Positions 8,689 to 17,010 of a stretch of DNA of 64,000 bases are shown one piece after another (position 1 is the stretch's first letter; every line of letters begins with the position of its first letter). Below the pieces are notes generated by a model. That model was given only the letters and a program-made list of their open reading frames with translations. It ran no database searches and was not told the DNA's origin. Both the position numbers and the translations under genes were made by a program. Source of the DNA: CAVWCQ01 sp963753545 (GTDB lineage: Bacteria; Chloroflexota; Anaerolineae; Aggregatilineales; Aggregatilineaceae); the NCBI GenBank assembly GCA_963753545.1, contig CAVWCQ010000008.1, positions 3,782,001 through 3,846,000 of the forward strand. Direction: 5' to 3'.

Positions 8689-8770
8689 AGCAGATCGTCC
8701 ACAAATCAGAAAAGTGACCGAACCGACCCTGGTCAAGTTTGTCATTTTTCGCTAGAATAGCTATTCCGTC

Positions 8771-8789
8771 CGGCGGGCTTATCACGCCG
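8771..8789 (+). promoter_or_regulatory. Small hairpin before rpsM
   Basis: CGGCG (8771-8775) pairs with CGCCG (8785-8789) shortly before the rpsM Shine-Dalgarno (GAGGAG). A TAGAAT at 8753-8758 resembles a -10 box but no convincing -35 is present. The 122-nt map-rpsM spacer holds no infA or rpmJ, which commonly occupy this position. Confidence 0.25.
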
Positions 8790-8810
8790 AAGTACGAGGA
8801 GTAACAGTTT

Positions 8811-9197
8811 ATGGCACGTATCGAGGGTGTGGACCTCCCGCGTAACAAGCGCGTCGAAGTTGCGCTCACCTACATCTACGGGATAGGCCCGACCCGCAGC
8901 CAGACCATTCTGGATGCGACGGGTGTCAGCCCGGAGACACGCGTGAAAGACCTGACTGAAAATGAAGTCCAGTCTTTGCGTGAAGAAGTGGGCAAATTTC
9001 GCGTCGAAGGTGAACTCCGCCGCGAGGTTCAACTGAACATCAAACGTTTGATCGAAATCGGTAGCTACCGCGGTTTGCGTCACCGTCGCAGTTTGCCGGC
9101 GCGCGGCCAGCGTACCAAGACCAACGCCCGTACCAAGCGCGGTCCGAAGAAGACTGTTGCCGGTCGTGGCCGCCGTCGTGGAGCAAAGAAGAAGTAG
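8811..9197 (+). CDS. rpsM: 30S ribosomal protein S13
   Basis: S13 forms head-to-50S bridges and contacts the P-site tRNA. The 128-residue product starts [20 protein letters not shown], has the helix-two-turn-helix region [19 protein letters not shown], and ends in the basic tail [27 protein letters not shown] Shine-Dalgarno precedes it. The frame is intact. Confidence 0.98.
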   Translation: MARIEGVDLPRNKRVEVALTYIYGIGPTRSQTILDATGVSPETRVKDLTENEVQSLREEVGKFRVEGELRREVQLNIKRLIEIGSYRGLRHRRSLPARGQRTKTNARTKRGPKKTVAGRGRRRGAKKK

Positions 9198-9302
9198 TTT
9201 CCTATACCCACAGCCGGGATCATGCCGTGCACCTCTTGTGGAGCGCGATTCCGCAACACGGCTCCAGAGCGACCATATCAGCAGTCGAGTTGCTTTGGGC
9301 CG

Positions 9303-9311
9303 TGTTATGAT
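9303..9311 (+). promoter_or_regulatory. Candidate extended -10 promoter for rpsK-rpsD-rpoA
   Basis: The rpsM-rpsK gap (165 nt) is unusually long for this operon. It contains TGTTATGAT, an extended -10 (TG-n-TATGAT at 9306-9311) about 50 nt before the rpsK start, with no good -35. It may provide internal transcription of the alpha-operon part. Otherwise I see only an upstream GC-rich imperfect repeat in this gap. Confidence 0.3.
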
Positions 9312-9362
9312 GTCGGTTCCATGAATTGGTAACGGGTGACAAGGTAGGAGAAATAAAGAACA

Positions 9363-9761
9363 ATGGGACGTACTCGTAGGGGTCCACGCCGTGGACCAAA
9401 AAAGATTAGAAAGAGCATTCCATACGGGCAGGCGCATGTCCATGCAACGTTCAACAACACGATTGTCTCTATGAGCGATCAGCAGGGGAACGTTGTTGCC
9501 TGGGCGAGCGCGGGTACCACAGGTTTTAAGGGAAGCCGCAAGAGCACACCCTACGCAGCGCGTATGGTTGCCCAGCAGGCCTCTGAAAATGCCAAAGAGC
9601 AGGGAATGCAGGAAGTAGATGTTTTCGTCAAAGGCCCTGGCCCTGGTCGCGAATCCGCGATCCGCGCCATTCAGGCCAGTGGGCTAAAAGTGCGTTCGAT
9701 TACCGATGTGACGCCTATTCCTCACAACGGTGTTCGTCCGCCCAAGAAGCGCCGCGTCTAG
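9363..9761 (+). CDS. rpsK: 30S ribosomal protein S11
   Basis: Platform protein of the 30S subunit near the Shine-Dalgarno duplex. The 132-residue product begins with an Arg/Lys-rich tail ([14 protein letters not shown]), then [20 protein letters not shown] and the S11 signature around [20 protein letters not shown] and PPKKRRV. The frame is intact; a TAGGAGA Shine-Dalgarno is present. Confidence 0.98.
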   Translation: MGRTRRGPRRGPKKIRKSIPYGQAHVHATFNNTIVSMSDQQGNVVAWASAGTTGFKGSRKSTPYAARMVAQQASENAKEQGMQEVDVFVKGPGPGRESAIRAIQASGLKVRSITDVTPIPHNGVRPPKKRRV

Positions 9762-9780
9762 TAAATTCTGTATCATAAAA

Positions 9781-9813
9781 GACGAGTGGTGTAAACACAC
9801 TTGTCGTAGTGTG
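9781..9813 (+). promoter_or_regulatory. Two competing hairpins at the rpsD ribosome-binding site
   Basis: An imperfect stem forms from GACGAGTG (9781-9788) with CACTTGTC (9798-9805). An alternative stem pairs CACAC (9796-9800) with GTGTG (9809-9813), whose last base belongs to the GGAGG Shine-Dalgarno (9813-9817) of rpsD. The two are mutually exclusive, so one could expose and the other occlude the site. Autoregulation by S4, the classical alpha-operon repressor, is a reasonable but unproven reading. Confidence 0.35.
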
Positions 9814-9829
9814 GAGGAAGCCAGAATAA

Positions 9830-10471
9830 ATGGCACGTTACAACGGACCTGTATGCAGGCTGTGCCGCCGCGAGGGCGAAAAACTGTTCCTCAAAGGCGC
9901 AAAGTGTTTGTCTCCTAAATGCCCGGTCGAGCGCCGGACGTACCCGCCCGGACAGCACGGTAAGGACGCGCAGTTCAAGCGCGGACGTGGTTCCGACTAT
10001 GCGATTCAGCTTCGTGAAAAGCAGAAGGCTCGTCGTATTTACGGTATTTTGGAACGCCAGTTCCGCCGTTATTTCAGCGAAGCGCTGCGCCGTCCTGGTT
10101 TGACCGGCTCCAATTTGCTCTCGATCCTGGAAACCCGGCTGGATAATGTGGTATATCGGTTGGGCTGGGCTGATTCTCGCGCTCAAGCCCGTTTGCTGGT
10201 TCAACACGGTCACTTTACCGTGAATGGCCGCCGGACGAATATTCCTTCGTACATGGTTCGCGCCGGCGACGTGATTACTGTTCGTGATGGCAGCCGCAAC
10301 CGCACGTACTTCAAGGAACTGCGGGCCTATATGGAAGATCGGCCCTCCGCGCCCGATTGGCTCGGTGTCGATCCGGTTCAGATTCAGGGAACCGTCATTC
10401 GCGTTCCTGAACGCCGTGATATCGATCTCCCACTGAACGAACAGCTTATCGTGGAATACTACTCTCGCTAA
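9830..10471 (+). CDS. rpsD: 30S ribosomal protein S4
   Basis: Primary 16S rRNA-binding assembly protein. The 213-residue product is full length. The N-terminus keeps four cysteines in zinc-binding arrangement (CRLC near residue 9 and a CLSPKC pair near residue 26). The S4 RNA-binding domain starts around [20 protein letters not shown] and has [16 protein letters not shown]. The stop codon abuts the rpoA region directly. Confidence 0.98.
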   Translation: MARYNGPVCRLCRREGEKLFLKGAKCLSPKCPVERRTYPPGQHGKDAQFKRGRGSDYAIQLREKQKARRIYGILERQFRRYFSEALRRPGLTGSNLLSILETRLDNVVYRLGWADSRAQARLLVQHGHFTVNGRRTNIPSYMVRAGDVITVRDGSRNRTYFKELRAYMEDRPSAPDWLGVDPVQIQGTVIRVPERRDIDLPLNEQLIVEYYSR

Positions 10472-10522
10472 ATGGTGGATTTACGACCCAATCGGTTGTC
10501 AGTCCCGGACGGAGGATGGGGC

Positions 10523-11497
10523 GTGGTCACGAATAACATGGTGCTGCCCAAAATTGAAGGGGATGCAACATCTCAAAAATACGGGCGATTCATCATCAGC
10601 CCCCTAGAACAGGGCTTTGGGATTACCGTTGGCAATGCGCTTCGCCGCGTGCTGCTGTCGTCCCTGCCCGGGGCGGCGGTTACGTCGGTCCGCGTCTCAG
10701 GTGTTCATCACGAGTTTTCGGCCATTCCGCACGTCAAAGAGGACATGACGCAGTTGATCTTGCAGGTCAAGCAGCTGCGTCTCAAACTCTATGACGCGGA
10801 GTTTGCCCGTTTGCGCCTGGAAGTGCACGGCGAGGGAACCGTCACCGCAGCCGACATTCTTTGCCCCGCAGAAGTTGAGATTATCAACCCGGACCTGTAC
10901 CTGTTCACCGCTGATTCCGACGAAGCACAGTTGGAAGTCGAGTTTACGGTGCAGGCCGGACGGGGGTACTCTCCCGCCGAAGAACGGGGCCGTCTGCCAA
11001 TCGGTGAACTACCTGTCGATGCGATCTACAGCCCGATCAAGCGCGTTAACTACGATGTCGAGCGTGCGCGCGTAGGGCAGCGAACCAACTATGACAAACT
11101 CATCCTGGAAATCTGGACCGACGGAACGATCCGCCCTGAAGAGGCGATGAGCCAGTCGGCAGAGATCCTGATGAAGCACCTGATTATTATCGCGGGCGTC
11201 AGTGAAGAATTGTTGATGCCCCCCGCGGAAGTAGTTGTCGAACCCGATCCAAACGCACTTCCCGCCGAAGTGTATGAGACGCCTATCGAAACGCTGGATC
11301 TCAGCGTGCGTGTCTTCAACTCGCTCAAGCGAACCGGCATTACCAATGTCGGTGAAGTGCTGGAAATGCTCGACAGAGGTCCCGATGCGATGCTTGCCAT
11401 TCGCAACTTTGGGGAAAAATCGCTGGACGAGCTGGTCACCCGGCTAAAAGAAAAGAACTATCTGCCAGCCGACCACGACATCTTTTCCGGCGGCTAG
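10523..11497 (+). CDS. rpoA: DNA-directed RNA polymerase subunit alpha
   Basis: Alpha subunit of RNA polymerase; the N-terminal domain dimerises and nucleates assembly and the C-terminal domain binds UP elements and activators. I prefer GTG 10523, 7 nt after GGAGG, giving 325 residues starting VTNNMVLPKIEGDATSQKYG; an ATG directly after the rpsD stop (10472) is also in frame. The NTD shows GNALRRVLLSSLPGAAVTSV. The CTD shows the two helix-hairpin-helix parts, LKRTGITNVGEVLEM and RNFGEKSLDELVTRLKE. Length and domains are normal. Confidence 0.97.
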   Translation: MVTNNMVLPKIEGDATSQKYGRFIISPLEQGFGITVGNALRRVLLSSLPGAAVTSVRVSGVHHEFSAIPHVKEDMTQLILQVKQLRLKLYDAEFARLRLEVHGEGTVTAADILCPAEVEIINPDLYLFTADSDEAQLEVEFTVQAGRGYSPAEERGRLPIGELPVDAIYSPIKRVNYDVERARVGQRTNYDKLILEIWTDGTIRPEEAMSQSAEILMKHLIIIAGVSEELLMPPAEVVVEPDPNALPAEVYETPIETLDLSVRVFNSLKRTGITNVGEVLEMLDRGPDAMLAIRNFGEKSLDELVTRLKEKNYLPADHDIFSGG

Positions 11498-11524
11498 CCA
11501 AGAACGAATAAGGATCTAACCGTT

Positions 11525-11914
11525 ATGCGACATAATGTAGCTGGAAAGAGACTGGGGCGGAGCTCGGGGCAGCGGAACTTGCTGCGCCGGAATTTGATCA
11601 ATGACCTGTTTCGCTATGAGCGGATCACGACGACGGAAGCCAAAGCCGACGCGATTCGTGCCGAAGCAGAAAAACTGCTGACGATTGCCAAGCGCGGTCT
11701 GGCCGACGAAAACAAGTCGGTTGGCGTGCATGCGCGCCGTCTGCTGATGGCCCGCCTCAATAATCGTGACACCGTGATCAAGGTGTTTGATGAAATCGCG
11801 CCTCGCCTGACTGATCGCCCCGGTGGATACACCCGGGTGAACAAGCTGGGGCCGCGTAAGGGCGATGCAGCTCCGATGGTGTTACTCGAGCTGGTGGATC
11901 GCGCGGAAGAGTAG
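11525..11914 (+). CDS. rplQ: 50S ribosomal protein L17
   Basis: L17 lies near the exit tunnel. The 129-residue product begins MRHNVAGKRLGRSSGQRNLL and ends GYTRVNKLGPRKGDAAPMVL followed by LELVD, the usual L17 signature and C-terminus. It follows rpoA by 27 nt, the conserved alpha-operon end; truA follows at once. Confidence 0.98.
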   Translation: MRHNVAGKRLGRSSGQRNLLRRNLINDLFRYERITTTEAKADAIRAEAEKLLTIAKRGLADENKSVGVHARRLLMARLNNRDTVIKVFDEIAPRLTDRPGGYTRVNKLGPRKGDAAPMVLLELVDRAEE

Positions 11915-11917
11915 TGC

Positions 11918-12688
11918 GTGACGGCTCGTGTGGCTCGCTATCGCGCGGTCATTGCCTACGATGGCACAGGCTATCAAGGCTTTCAGCGGCAGGCGGGCGA
12001 CACGCCGACGATCCAGGGAACGGTCGAAGACGCGATTTTGCGCGTCACTGGACAGCAAACAACGGTTATTGGCGCAGGACGGACCGACAGCGGAGTCCAC
12101 GCCAGCGGGCAGGTCATAACCTTCGATGCTGTCTGGCGTCACAAGACAACTGACCTGTGGCGCGCGTTGAATGCGACAGTCCCGAAAACTATCGCGATCC
12201 GTACTCTGGAAGAGGCAGAAGCGGGCTTTCACCCACGTTTCGACGCCCAGAGCCGGGCTTACCAATACACTCTGTATGTCGCGCCAGTGCAGAACCCGTT
12301 ACAACGGCAGTACGCCTGGTTCGTGCCAGACTGGAGACCGCTCGACCTGAACAAGATGCAGGCAGCGGCGAGTCTCCTCATGGGAATACACGATTTCGCG
12401 ACGTTTGGGCAGCCGCCCCAGGGTGATAACACCATCCGCCAGATCCTTCGATCTGAGTTTACGGTGATGCCGGAAGCGTTTTGTAATGAGCGCCTGTTCC
12501 GGTATCATATTGAGGCAAACGCCTTTCTGTACCGGATGGTGCGCCGCATTGTCGGCGCGCTGGTCCGAGTGGGCAGCGGAAAGCTGTCCATCACGGAATT
12601 CGAAGATGCCTTTCGTGCCGCGGATGGCACATGGCCTAACGAAACAGCCCCGGCTCATGGGCTGTGCTTAACCAAAGTGAATTACTGA
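11918..12688 (+). CDS. truA: tRNA pseudouridine(38-40) synthase TruA
   Basis: Isomerises uridines 38-40 in the tRNA anticodon arm; a cytosolic homodimer. GTG 11918 lies 3 nt after the rplQ stop and gives 256 residues starting VTARVARYRAVIAYDGTGYQ. The catalytic Asp is in GAGRTDSGVHASGQV (about residue 56). NAFLYRMVRRIVGALVRVG is the conserved C-terminal block. The rpoA-rplQ-truA-rplM-rpsI order is common in many bacteria. Confidence 0.96.
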   Translation: MTARVARYRAVIAYDGTGYQGFQRQAGDTPTIQGTVEDAILRVTGQQTTVIGAGRTDSGVHASGQVITFDAVWRHKTTDLWRALNATVPKTIAIRTLEEAEAGFHPRFDAQSRAYQYTLYVAPVQNPLQRQYAWFVPDWRPLDLNKMQAAASLLMGIHDFATFGQPPQGDNTIRQILRSEFTVMPEAFCNERLFRYHIEANAFLYRMVRRIVGALVRVGSGKLSITEFEDAFRAADGTWPNETAPAHGLCLTKVNY

Positions 12689-12725
12689 AGAAGTGCGGGG
12701 ATAGCCCGCCGGAGCAATCGAGAGT

Positions 12726-13160
12726 ATGAAGATCAAGACCTACACACCCAAGGCGGATGACATCAAACGCGAGTGGTTTGTGGTGGACGCTAAGGACCAA
12801 ACCCTGGGACGACTGGCGACGAAGATCGCGGTCATTTTGATGGGCAAGCACAAGCCTATGTTTGCGCCACACGCTGATACGGGCGATTTCGTCATCGTTA
12901 TCAACGCCGACAAAGTCCGCGTGACGGGCAAGAAGATGGATGAAAAACTCTATCACCGTCACTCCGGGTATCCCGGTGGCCTCACCACAACTCCGCTGCG
13001 CAAGCAGATGGCAGAGCACCCTGAGCGCGTTTTGCAGGCGGCGGTTCGTGGCATGCTGCCCAAGAACTCGCTGGGCCGCAAGATGATCAAAAAGATGAAG
13101 ATCTATACTGGCAGCACCCATCCGCACGAAGCGCAGCAGCCCAAGATGCTTGAGCGGTAG
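12726..13160 (+). CDS. rplM: 50S ribosomal protein L13
   Basis: Early 50S assembly protein. The 144-residue product includes [19 protein letters not shown] at the N-terminus, the L13 signature around [19 protein letters not shown], and [15 protein letters not shown] at the end. It forms the usual rplM-rpsI pair, 20 nt before rpsI. Confidence 0.98.
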   Translation: MKIKTYTPKADDIKREWFVVDAKDQTLGRLATKIAVILMGKHKPMFAPHADTGDFVIVINADKVRVTGKKMDEKLYHRHSGYPGGLTTTPLRKQMAEHPERVLQAAVRGMLPKNSLGRKMIKKMKIYTGSTHPHEAQQPKMLER

Positions 13161-13180
13161 ATAGCAAGAGGATAGAGATT

Positions 13181-13575
13181 ATGGCGAATCAGTATTATGA
13201 AGGCATCGGGCGACGCAAGGAAGCAAAAGCGCGCGTACGTCTGTGGCCGGGTGGCGATGGCAGCGTTCTGATTAACGACAAAGCGGGCGATGACTTCCTG
13301 CCCCGTTCTGGCGATATGGAACTTGCCCTGGCTCCTCTGCGCGTAGTCGGCCAGGAAGGTGCCTATAACATCACCGTGAAGATCAACGGCGGTGGGATCA
13401 GCGGCCAGCGTGATGCCATCAAACTTGGCATTGCTCGCGCTCTGCTGGAAATTGAACCGGAATGGCGCGGCGTGCTGCGTCAGGGGGATATCTCTCCCGC
13501 GATGCGCGTATCAAAGAGCGCAAGAAGCCCGGTCTCAAGCGTGCCCGTAAGGCCCCAACCTACACCAAGCGTTAA
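13181..13575 (+). CDS. rpsI: 30S ribosomal protein S9 (frameshifted)
   Basis: S9 has a basic tail that contacts the P-site tRNA. The N-terminal part [19 protein letters not shown] and the signature [20 protein letters not shown] are intact. At a G-run near 13486 one G seems lost; the other frame continues [20 protein letters not shown] and ends APTYTKR, the universal S9 terminus, at TAA 13573. The rejoined length of about 131 aa is normal. Confidence 0.93.
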
Positions 13576-13603
13576 TCGCCGCGTAGGTTCCATTTGTTCG
13601 TTG

Positions 13604-13635
13604 CAGGCAAAATCCACGAGGGTTTTGCCTGTTTT
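13604..13635 (+). terminator. Rho-independent terminator after rpsI
   Basis: CAGGCAAAA (13604-13612) pairs perfectly with TTTTGCCTG (13623-13631), followed by TTTT. It closes the ribosomal super-operon about 30 nt after the S9 stop and just before mazG. Confidence 0.8.
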
Positions 13636-13655
13636 CCGTTTAGGAAGTGAGTTTG

Positions 13656-14750
13656 ATGACCATTCAAACGACTATCCACCTGCTCGAACCAGTTCTCAAT
13701 GCTCTTCACCTGGAACACCTGACGGGTTTGCAGATTTTTAGTGCCGACAGTCTGAATGGTCTGCACCATCCGCCGTTCAATCCCGATTTTCCCGCTCTCA
13801 TCCTGCCACTGGACGGCGCGCCTGCCTATCTCAAAACCATCCTGCTGAGCCAGTATCCGGAAACTCATGAAGTGAGTGTCGTGCGCCTCGCTGAACAAGG
13901 CGATCCGGTCAAACGTCTGCCACTGGAACAGCTTGAGCCAACAGCGAATAACAGTACAACCGCCCTGTACATCCCTGCGTTGCCCAGGCCATCCAGCTTC
14001 GAGCGCTTTCAGGAAACGATTGCCCATCTGCGTGCTCCCGAAGGCTGTCCCTGGGATCGCAAGCAAACTCATGCTTCACTGCGTCCCTATTTGCTTGAAG
14101 AGACTTACGAAGCGCTGGATGCTCTGGACCGGGGCGATATGCACGATCTGCGCGAGGAGTTAGGCGATCTGCTGCTGCAAATCGTCCTGCACAGCCAGAT
14201 CGCCGTTGAAGCGGGCGAGTTCCGGCTGTCTGATGTGCTCGCCAACGTCATTGCCAAGATTATCCGGCGGCATCCGCATGTGTGGGGCAATGTCTCGGTC
14301 AACGATGACCAGGATGTAAAGGTTAACTGGGATAAACTCAAGCAAGTCGAAAAGAAGGAGCGGGAGTCACGGCTGGACGGCGTTCCAAAGGCGTTACCGG
14401 CGCTGTCGCTGGCACTCAGCTACCAGGATCGTGCCGCCCGCGTCAAATTTGACTGGCCTACCATCGAGCCTGTGTTCGCCAAGGTGCTTGAAGAGATCGA
14501 AGAGGTCAAGACTGCTCCTGATCCTGAAGCGCGTGAAGGCGAAATTGGCGATCTGCTCTTTGCGGTGGTCAACTGGGCACGCTGGTTGGAGGTCGATCCC
14601 GAAGCGGCGCTGCGCGGTACAAATGAGCGCTTTTACCAGCGCTTCCACTATATTGAGCAACAGGCTGCCGCGCAGGGGCGTGATGTGGATACGATGTCGT
14701 TGGACGAAATGGACGCGCTGTGGAACGAGGCCAAGACCAAAGGGTTGTAG
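13656..14750 (+). CDS. mazG: MazG NTP pyrophosphohydrolase with a half tetrapyrrole-methylase-like N-terminus
   Basis: Hydrolyses (d)NTPs to NMP and PPi, a house-cleaning role in the cytosol. Two MazG repeats are visible: the first with HLRAPEGCPWDRKQTH and LLEETYEALDALDRG plus REELGDLLLQIVLHSQ, the second with KVLEEIEEVK and EGEIGDLLFAVVNWARWL. The first 110 residues (GLHHPPFNPDFPALILP, then the linker LYIPALPRP) match only the C-terminal half of the tetrapyrrole methylase domain of YabN-type fusions. The SAM-binding half is absent, and the upstream sequence is a terminator, so this is not a simple frameshift. An in-frame GTG lies 9 nt upstream. Confidence 0.9.
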   Translation: MTIQTTIHLLEPVLNALHLEHLTGLQIFSADSLNGLHHPPFNPDFPALILPLDGAPAYLKTILLSQYPETHEVSVVRLAEQGDPVKRLPLEQLEPTANNSTTALYIPALPRPSSFERFQETIAHLRAPEGCPWDRKQTHASLRPYLLEETYEALDALDRGDMHDLREELGDLLLQIVLHSQIAVEAGEFRLSDVLANVIAKIIRRHPHVWGNVSVNDDQDVKVNWDKLKQVEKKERESRLDGVPKALPALSLALSYQDRAARVKFDWPTIEPVFAKVLEEIEEVKTAPDPEAREGEIGDLLFAVVNWARWLEVDPEAALRGTNERFYQRFHYIEQQAAAQGRDVDTMSLDEMDALWNEAKTKGL

Positions 14751-14766
14751 AGCATGGCAACAAAAA

Positions 14767-14790
14767 AATCCTGACTGTAAAGTCAGGATT
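14767..14790. terminator. Bidirectional terminator between mazG and tRNA-Pro
   Basis: AATCCTGACT (14767-14776), a GTAA loop and AGTCAGGATT (14781-14790) form a perfect 10-bp stem. It is flanked by an A-run on the left and TT on the right, so it can end mazG on the plus strand and the tRNA transcript on the minus strand. Confidence 0.8.
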
Positions 14791-14794
14791 TTGT

Positions 14795-14868
14795 CGGGGC
14801 GCCCGGATTTGAACCGGGGACCTCGTCGTCCCGAACGACGCGCGCTAGCCAAGCTGCGCTACGCCCCG
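14795..14868 (-). tRNA. tRNA-Pro (anticodon CGG)
   Basis: The minus strand folds as a complete cloverleaf of 74 nt: acceptor CGGGGCG/CGCCCCG, D-arm GCGC...GCGC, anticodon stem CGTCG/CGACG with loop TTCGGGA (anticodon CGG, reading CCG), and a T-arm CCGGG/CCGGG with TTCAAAT. CCA is not encoded (GACA follows). The mature 3' end is therefore added post-transcriptionally. Confidence 0.95.
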
Positions 14869-14919
14869 TAATGTGGAAAAGTGTACCGCACCTGAACCGA
14901 GTTGACAAGGGCAAATCTA

Positions 14920-15357
14920 ATGATGGTGGCAGGACGTGATTACATTGGCGTGGGCGTAGGAGCAATGGTCTTTAATGGCAAAGGTGAGGTATTCTTAGCC
15001 CGGCGAGGTCCACGCGCGACAAACGAGCGCGGCTGCTGGGAATTTCCCGGCGGCAAGGTAACCTTTGGCGAGAAATTGATCGACACCATCAAGCGCGAGT
15101 TTTTGGAAGAATATGGCATGATGATCGAGATCACCGATCTGCTGGGCGTGGAAGATCATATCTTGCCGGAGGAACAGCAGCACTGGATATCACCAACCTA
15201 TATCGGACAGTTTGTTGGCGGAGAGCCACGCATTCTGGAACCGGAAAAATGCACCGAGATCGGCTGGTTTTCACTGGATCATCTGCCGCAGCCGCTCTCC
15301 GTGATCAGCCAGAGTGATGTCCGGATTTATCAGCAGAAGCATGCAGGAGCCATGTGA
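14920..15357 (+). CDS. NUDIX hydrolase (MutT-like)
   Basis: Hydrolyses a nucleoside diphosphate linked to another group; possible 8-oxo-dGTP or other house-cleaning role. The NUDIX box GX5EX7REUXEEXGU is present as GKVTFGEKLIDTIKREFLEE followed by YG (about residues 44-65). FLARRGPRATNERGCWEFPG precedes it, the usual MutT-like beta strands. I start at ATG 14920; the next codon is also ATG. Length 145 aa. The gene abuts a CDP-alcohol phosphatidyltransferase with no gap, so they are probably cotranscribed. The substrate cannot be deduced. Confidence 0.85.
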   Translation: MMVAGRDYIGVGVGAMVFNGKGEVFLARRGPRATNERGCWEFPGGKVTFGEKLIDTIKREFLEEYGMMIEITDLLGVEDHILPEEQQHWISPTYIGQFVGGEPRILEPEKCTEIGWFSLDHLPQPLSVISQSDVRIYQQKHAGAM

Positions 15358-15981
15358 ATGACCGAAAAAACAACGCCGGAATTTAGAACACTGACGGATC
15401 GGGTGCGCTTTTACACCAGTGGAGTCACGACGCGGCTGGGCCAAAAAGGATACGAACTCGGCATCCACCCTGATGTGGTCACCCTGCTGGGGTTGATAGT
15501 TGTGGCTGTGGCTTCCTACGTTGCCGCACAAGGGCATTTTTTCTGGTCAGCTATCATTCTGATCCTGGGCACGCCTTTGGATGCACTGGACGGGGCTATC
15601 GCGCGGGCCATGAAGCGCAAGGATAAATTTGGCGCGCTGCTCAATTCAACCCTGGATCGCTTTGCGGATGGATATATCTTTGCCGGGTTGGCTTACTACT
15701 ACAGCACGGTAAACAATCATAATGCGGTGCTGCTGAGCATCCTGGCTTCACTGGGAACATTCCTGGTCAGCTATGTGCGCGCCCGCGCTGAAGGACTCGA
15801 CATTGATTGTAAAGTGGGCCTGCTGACTCGGATGGAGCGCACAGTCATTATCCTGGCGATGCTGCTTACCGGATGGGTTATAGTGGGTTTGTGGATTCTG
15901 GCGATTGGCACGCATGTGACGGTGATTCAGCGCGTCTGGCATGTGAGGCGCGTTATGCAGCAGCAAGGAGGAGGCGTGTAA
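15358..15981 (+). CDS. CDP-alcohol phosphatidyltransferase family membrane protein
   Basis: Transfers a phosphatidyl group from a CDP-alcohol to an alcohol acceptor in the membrane (PgsA, PIS or archaetidyl-inositol-like). The CDP-OH-P motif D-x2-DG-x2-AR-x8-G-x3-D-x3-D is complete: DALDGAIARAMKRKDKFGAL continuing to LDRFAD (about residues 77-102). Several transmembrane helices follow. Length 207 aa. It lies between the NUDIX gene and lgt, so a role in membrane or lipoprotein precursor synthesis (phosphatidylglycerol is the Lgt donor) is plausible but the acceptor is unknown. Confidence 0.88.
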   Translation: MTEKTTPEFRTLTDRVRFYTSGVTTRLGQKGYELGIHPDVVTLLGLIVVAVASYVAAQGHFFWSAIILILGTPLDALDGAIARAMKRKDKFGALLNSTLDRFADGYIFAGLAYYYSTVNNHNAVLLSILASLGTFLVSYVRARAEGLDIDCKVGLLTRMERTVIILAMLLTGWVIVGLWILAIGTHVTVIQRVWHVRRVMQQQGGGV

Positions 15982-15983
15982 TT

Positions 15984-16856
15984 ATGGATTTCAGCAGGCG
16001 CGGGCTGGAAATCGGCCCATTCGATCTTTTTGGGGTGACGATCAACCCCATGTTTCACTGGTATGGATTGATTATCGTCGCAGGCATCATGGCCGCAGCC
16101 GGAGTAGCGGATTGGATGGCAAAGCGCGACGATAAAGATTCTGATCATGTGTGGAACGGCCTGATTTGGGTGGTGTTTTTGGCGATTGTGTTTGCCCGGC
16201 TGTGGCACGTGCTGTTCCCATCTGTTTCATCGGCGCGCACCGCTCACTGGTATCTGACACACCCGCTCGATCTGCACGAAGGCCCCTTGATCATCTGGAG
16301 CGGCGGGCTGTCTATTTTCGGCGCGGTCATTGGCGGCGTGCTGGGTGTTCTGATCTACACCTACCGCCAGAAGCTTGATGTCCTCTCCTGGATCGATATT
16401 GCAGCAGTTGTCGTCCCGCTTGGCCAGGCGATTGGTCGTTGGGGCAACTATGTCAACGAGGAACTATACGGGAAGCCCACGGATCTTCCCTGGGGAATTC
16501 GCATCGACAACCCACCAACCAAGTACATCGAACACACTCATTTTCACCCACTGTTCCTCTATGAATCGCTGTGGTGCCTGCTGACCTTTGGCGTGCTGCT
16601 CTTTGTCTGGCTGCGCTACCGGGATCGTCTCAAACATGGCGATTTTCTGCTGTTCTATCTGATCGCCTATTCGTTCGCCCGCTTCTTCCTGGAATTTCTG
16701 CGCATCGAAGTCACTGAGGCGGGTGGCATCAATGTATCACAGGCGTACTGCGTAGTGGCAGGCGGCCTCTCGCTCGTACTGCTGGCCTACCGTCACCGGG
16801 ATGTATTGAGGCGCGGATCGTCTGGCAAAGCAGAACACTCGGAAAGACCTGCCTAA
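15984..16856 (+). CDS. lgt: Prolipoprotein diacylglyceryl transferase
   Basis: Transfers diacylglycerol from phosphatidylglycerol to the lipobox cysteine of prolipoproteins in the inner membrane. The Lgt signature GRWGNYVNEELYG (about residues 151-163) is intact, preceded by the conserved WSGGLSIFGAVIGG and followed by HFHPLFLYESLWC and a C-terminal RFFLEFLR. About seven transmembrane helices; 290 aa, normal length. ATG 15984 follows GGAGGAGG, 2 nt after the upstream stop. A terminator follows. Confidence 0.96.
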   Translation: MDFSRRGLEIGPFDLFGVTINPMFHWYGLIIVAGIMAAAGVADWMAKRDDKDSDHVWNGLIWVVFLAIVFARLWHVLFPSVSSARTAHWYLTHPLDLHEGPLIIWSGGLSIFGAVIGGVLGVLIYTYRQKLDVLSWIDIAAVVVPLGQAIGRWGNYVNEELYGKPTDLPWGIRIDNPPTKYIEHTHFHPLFLYESLWCLLTFGVLLFVWLRYRDRLKHGDFLLFYLIAYSFARFFLEFLRIEVTEAGGINVSQAYCVVAGGLSLVLLAYRHRDVLRRGSSGKAEHSERPA

Positions 16857-16882
16857 TCGTTATCCAGCATTAATTTCAGTGG

Positions 16883-16918
16883 GGGCAAACAGCCAGAGAA
16901 TGACTGTTTGCCCTTTCA
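16883..16918 (+). terminator. Terminator after lgt
   Basis: GGGCAAACAG (16883-16892) pairs perfectly with CTGTTTGCCC (16904-16913), followed by TTTCATTT. The 90 nt between this and the IS-like left end hold no gene; the last 15-20 nt before about 17011 would be the guide of the omega RNA if it is made. Confidence 0.8.
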
Positions 16919-17010
16919 TTTCTATGAATTTTTCTAAACATTTGATTCCAAAACCGATCAAACAGGTAGACTCAAGCTATGGGTGGTACTAAAATCAAGG
17001 TTGAATTGAG

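Noticed and set aside
8753..8758. TAGAAT as a -10 box before rpsM
   Set aside because: No -35 at usable spacing; kept only as a remark.
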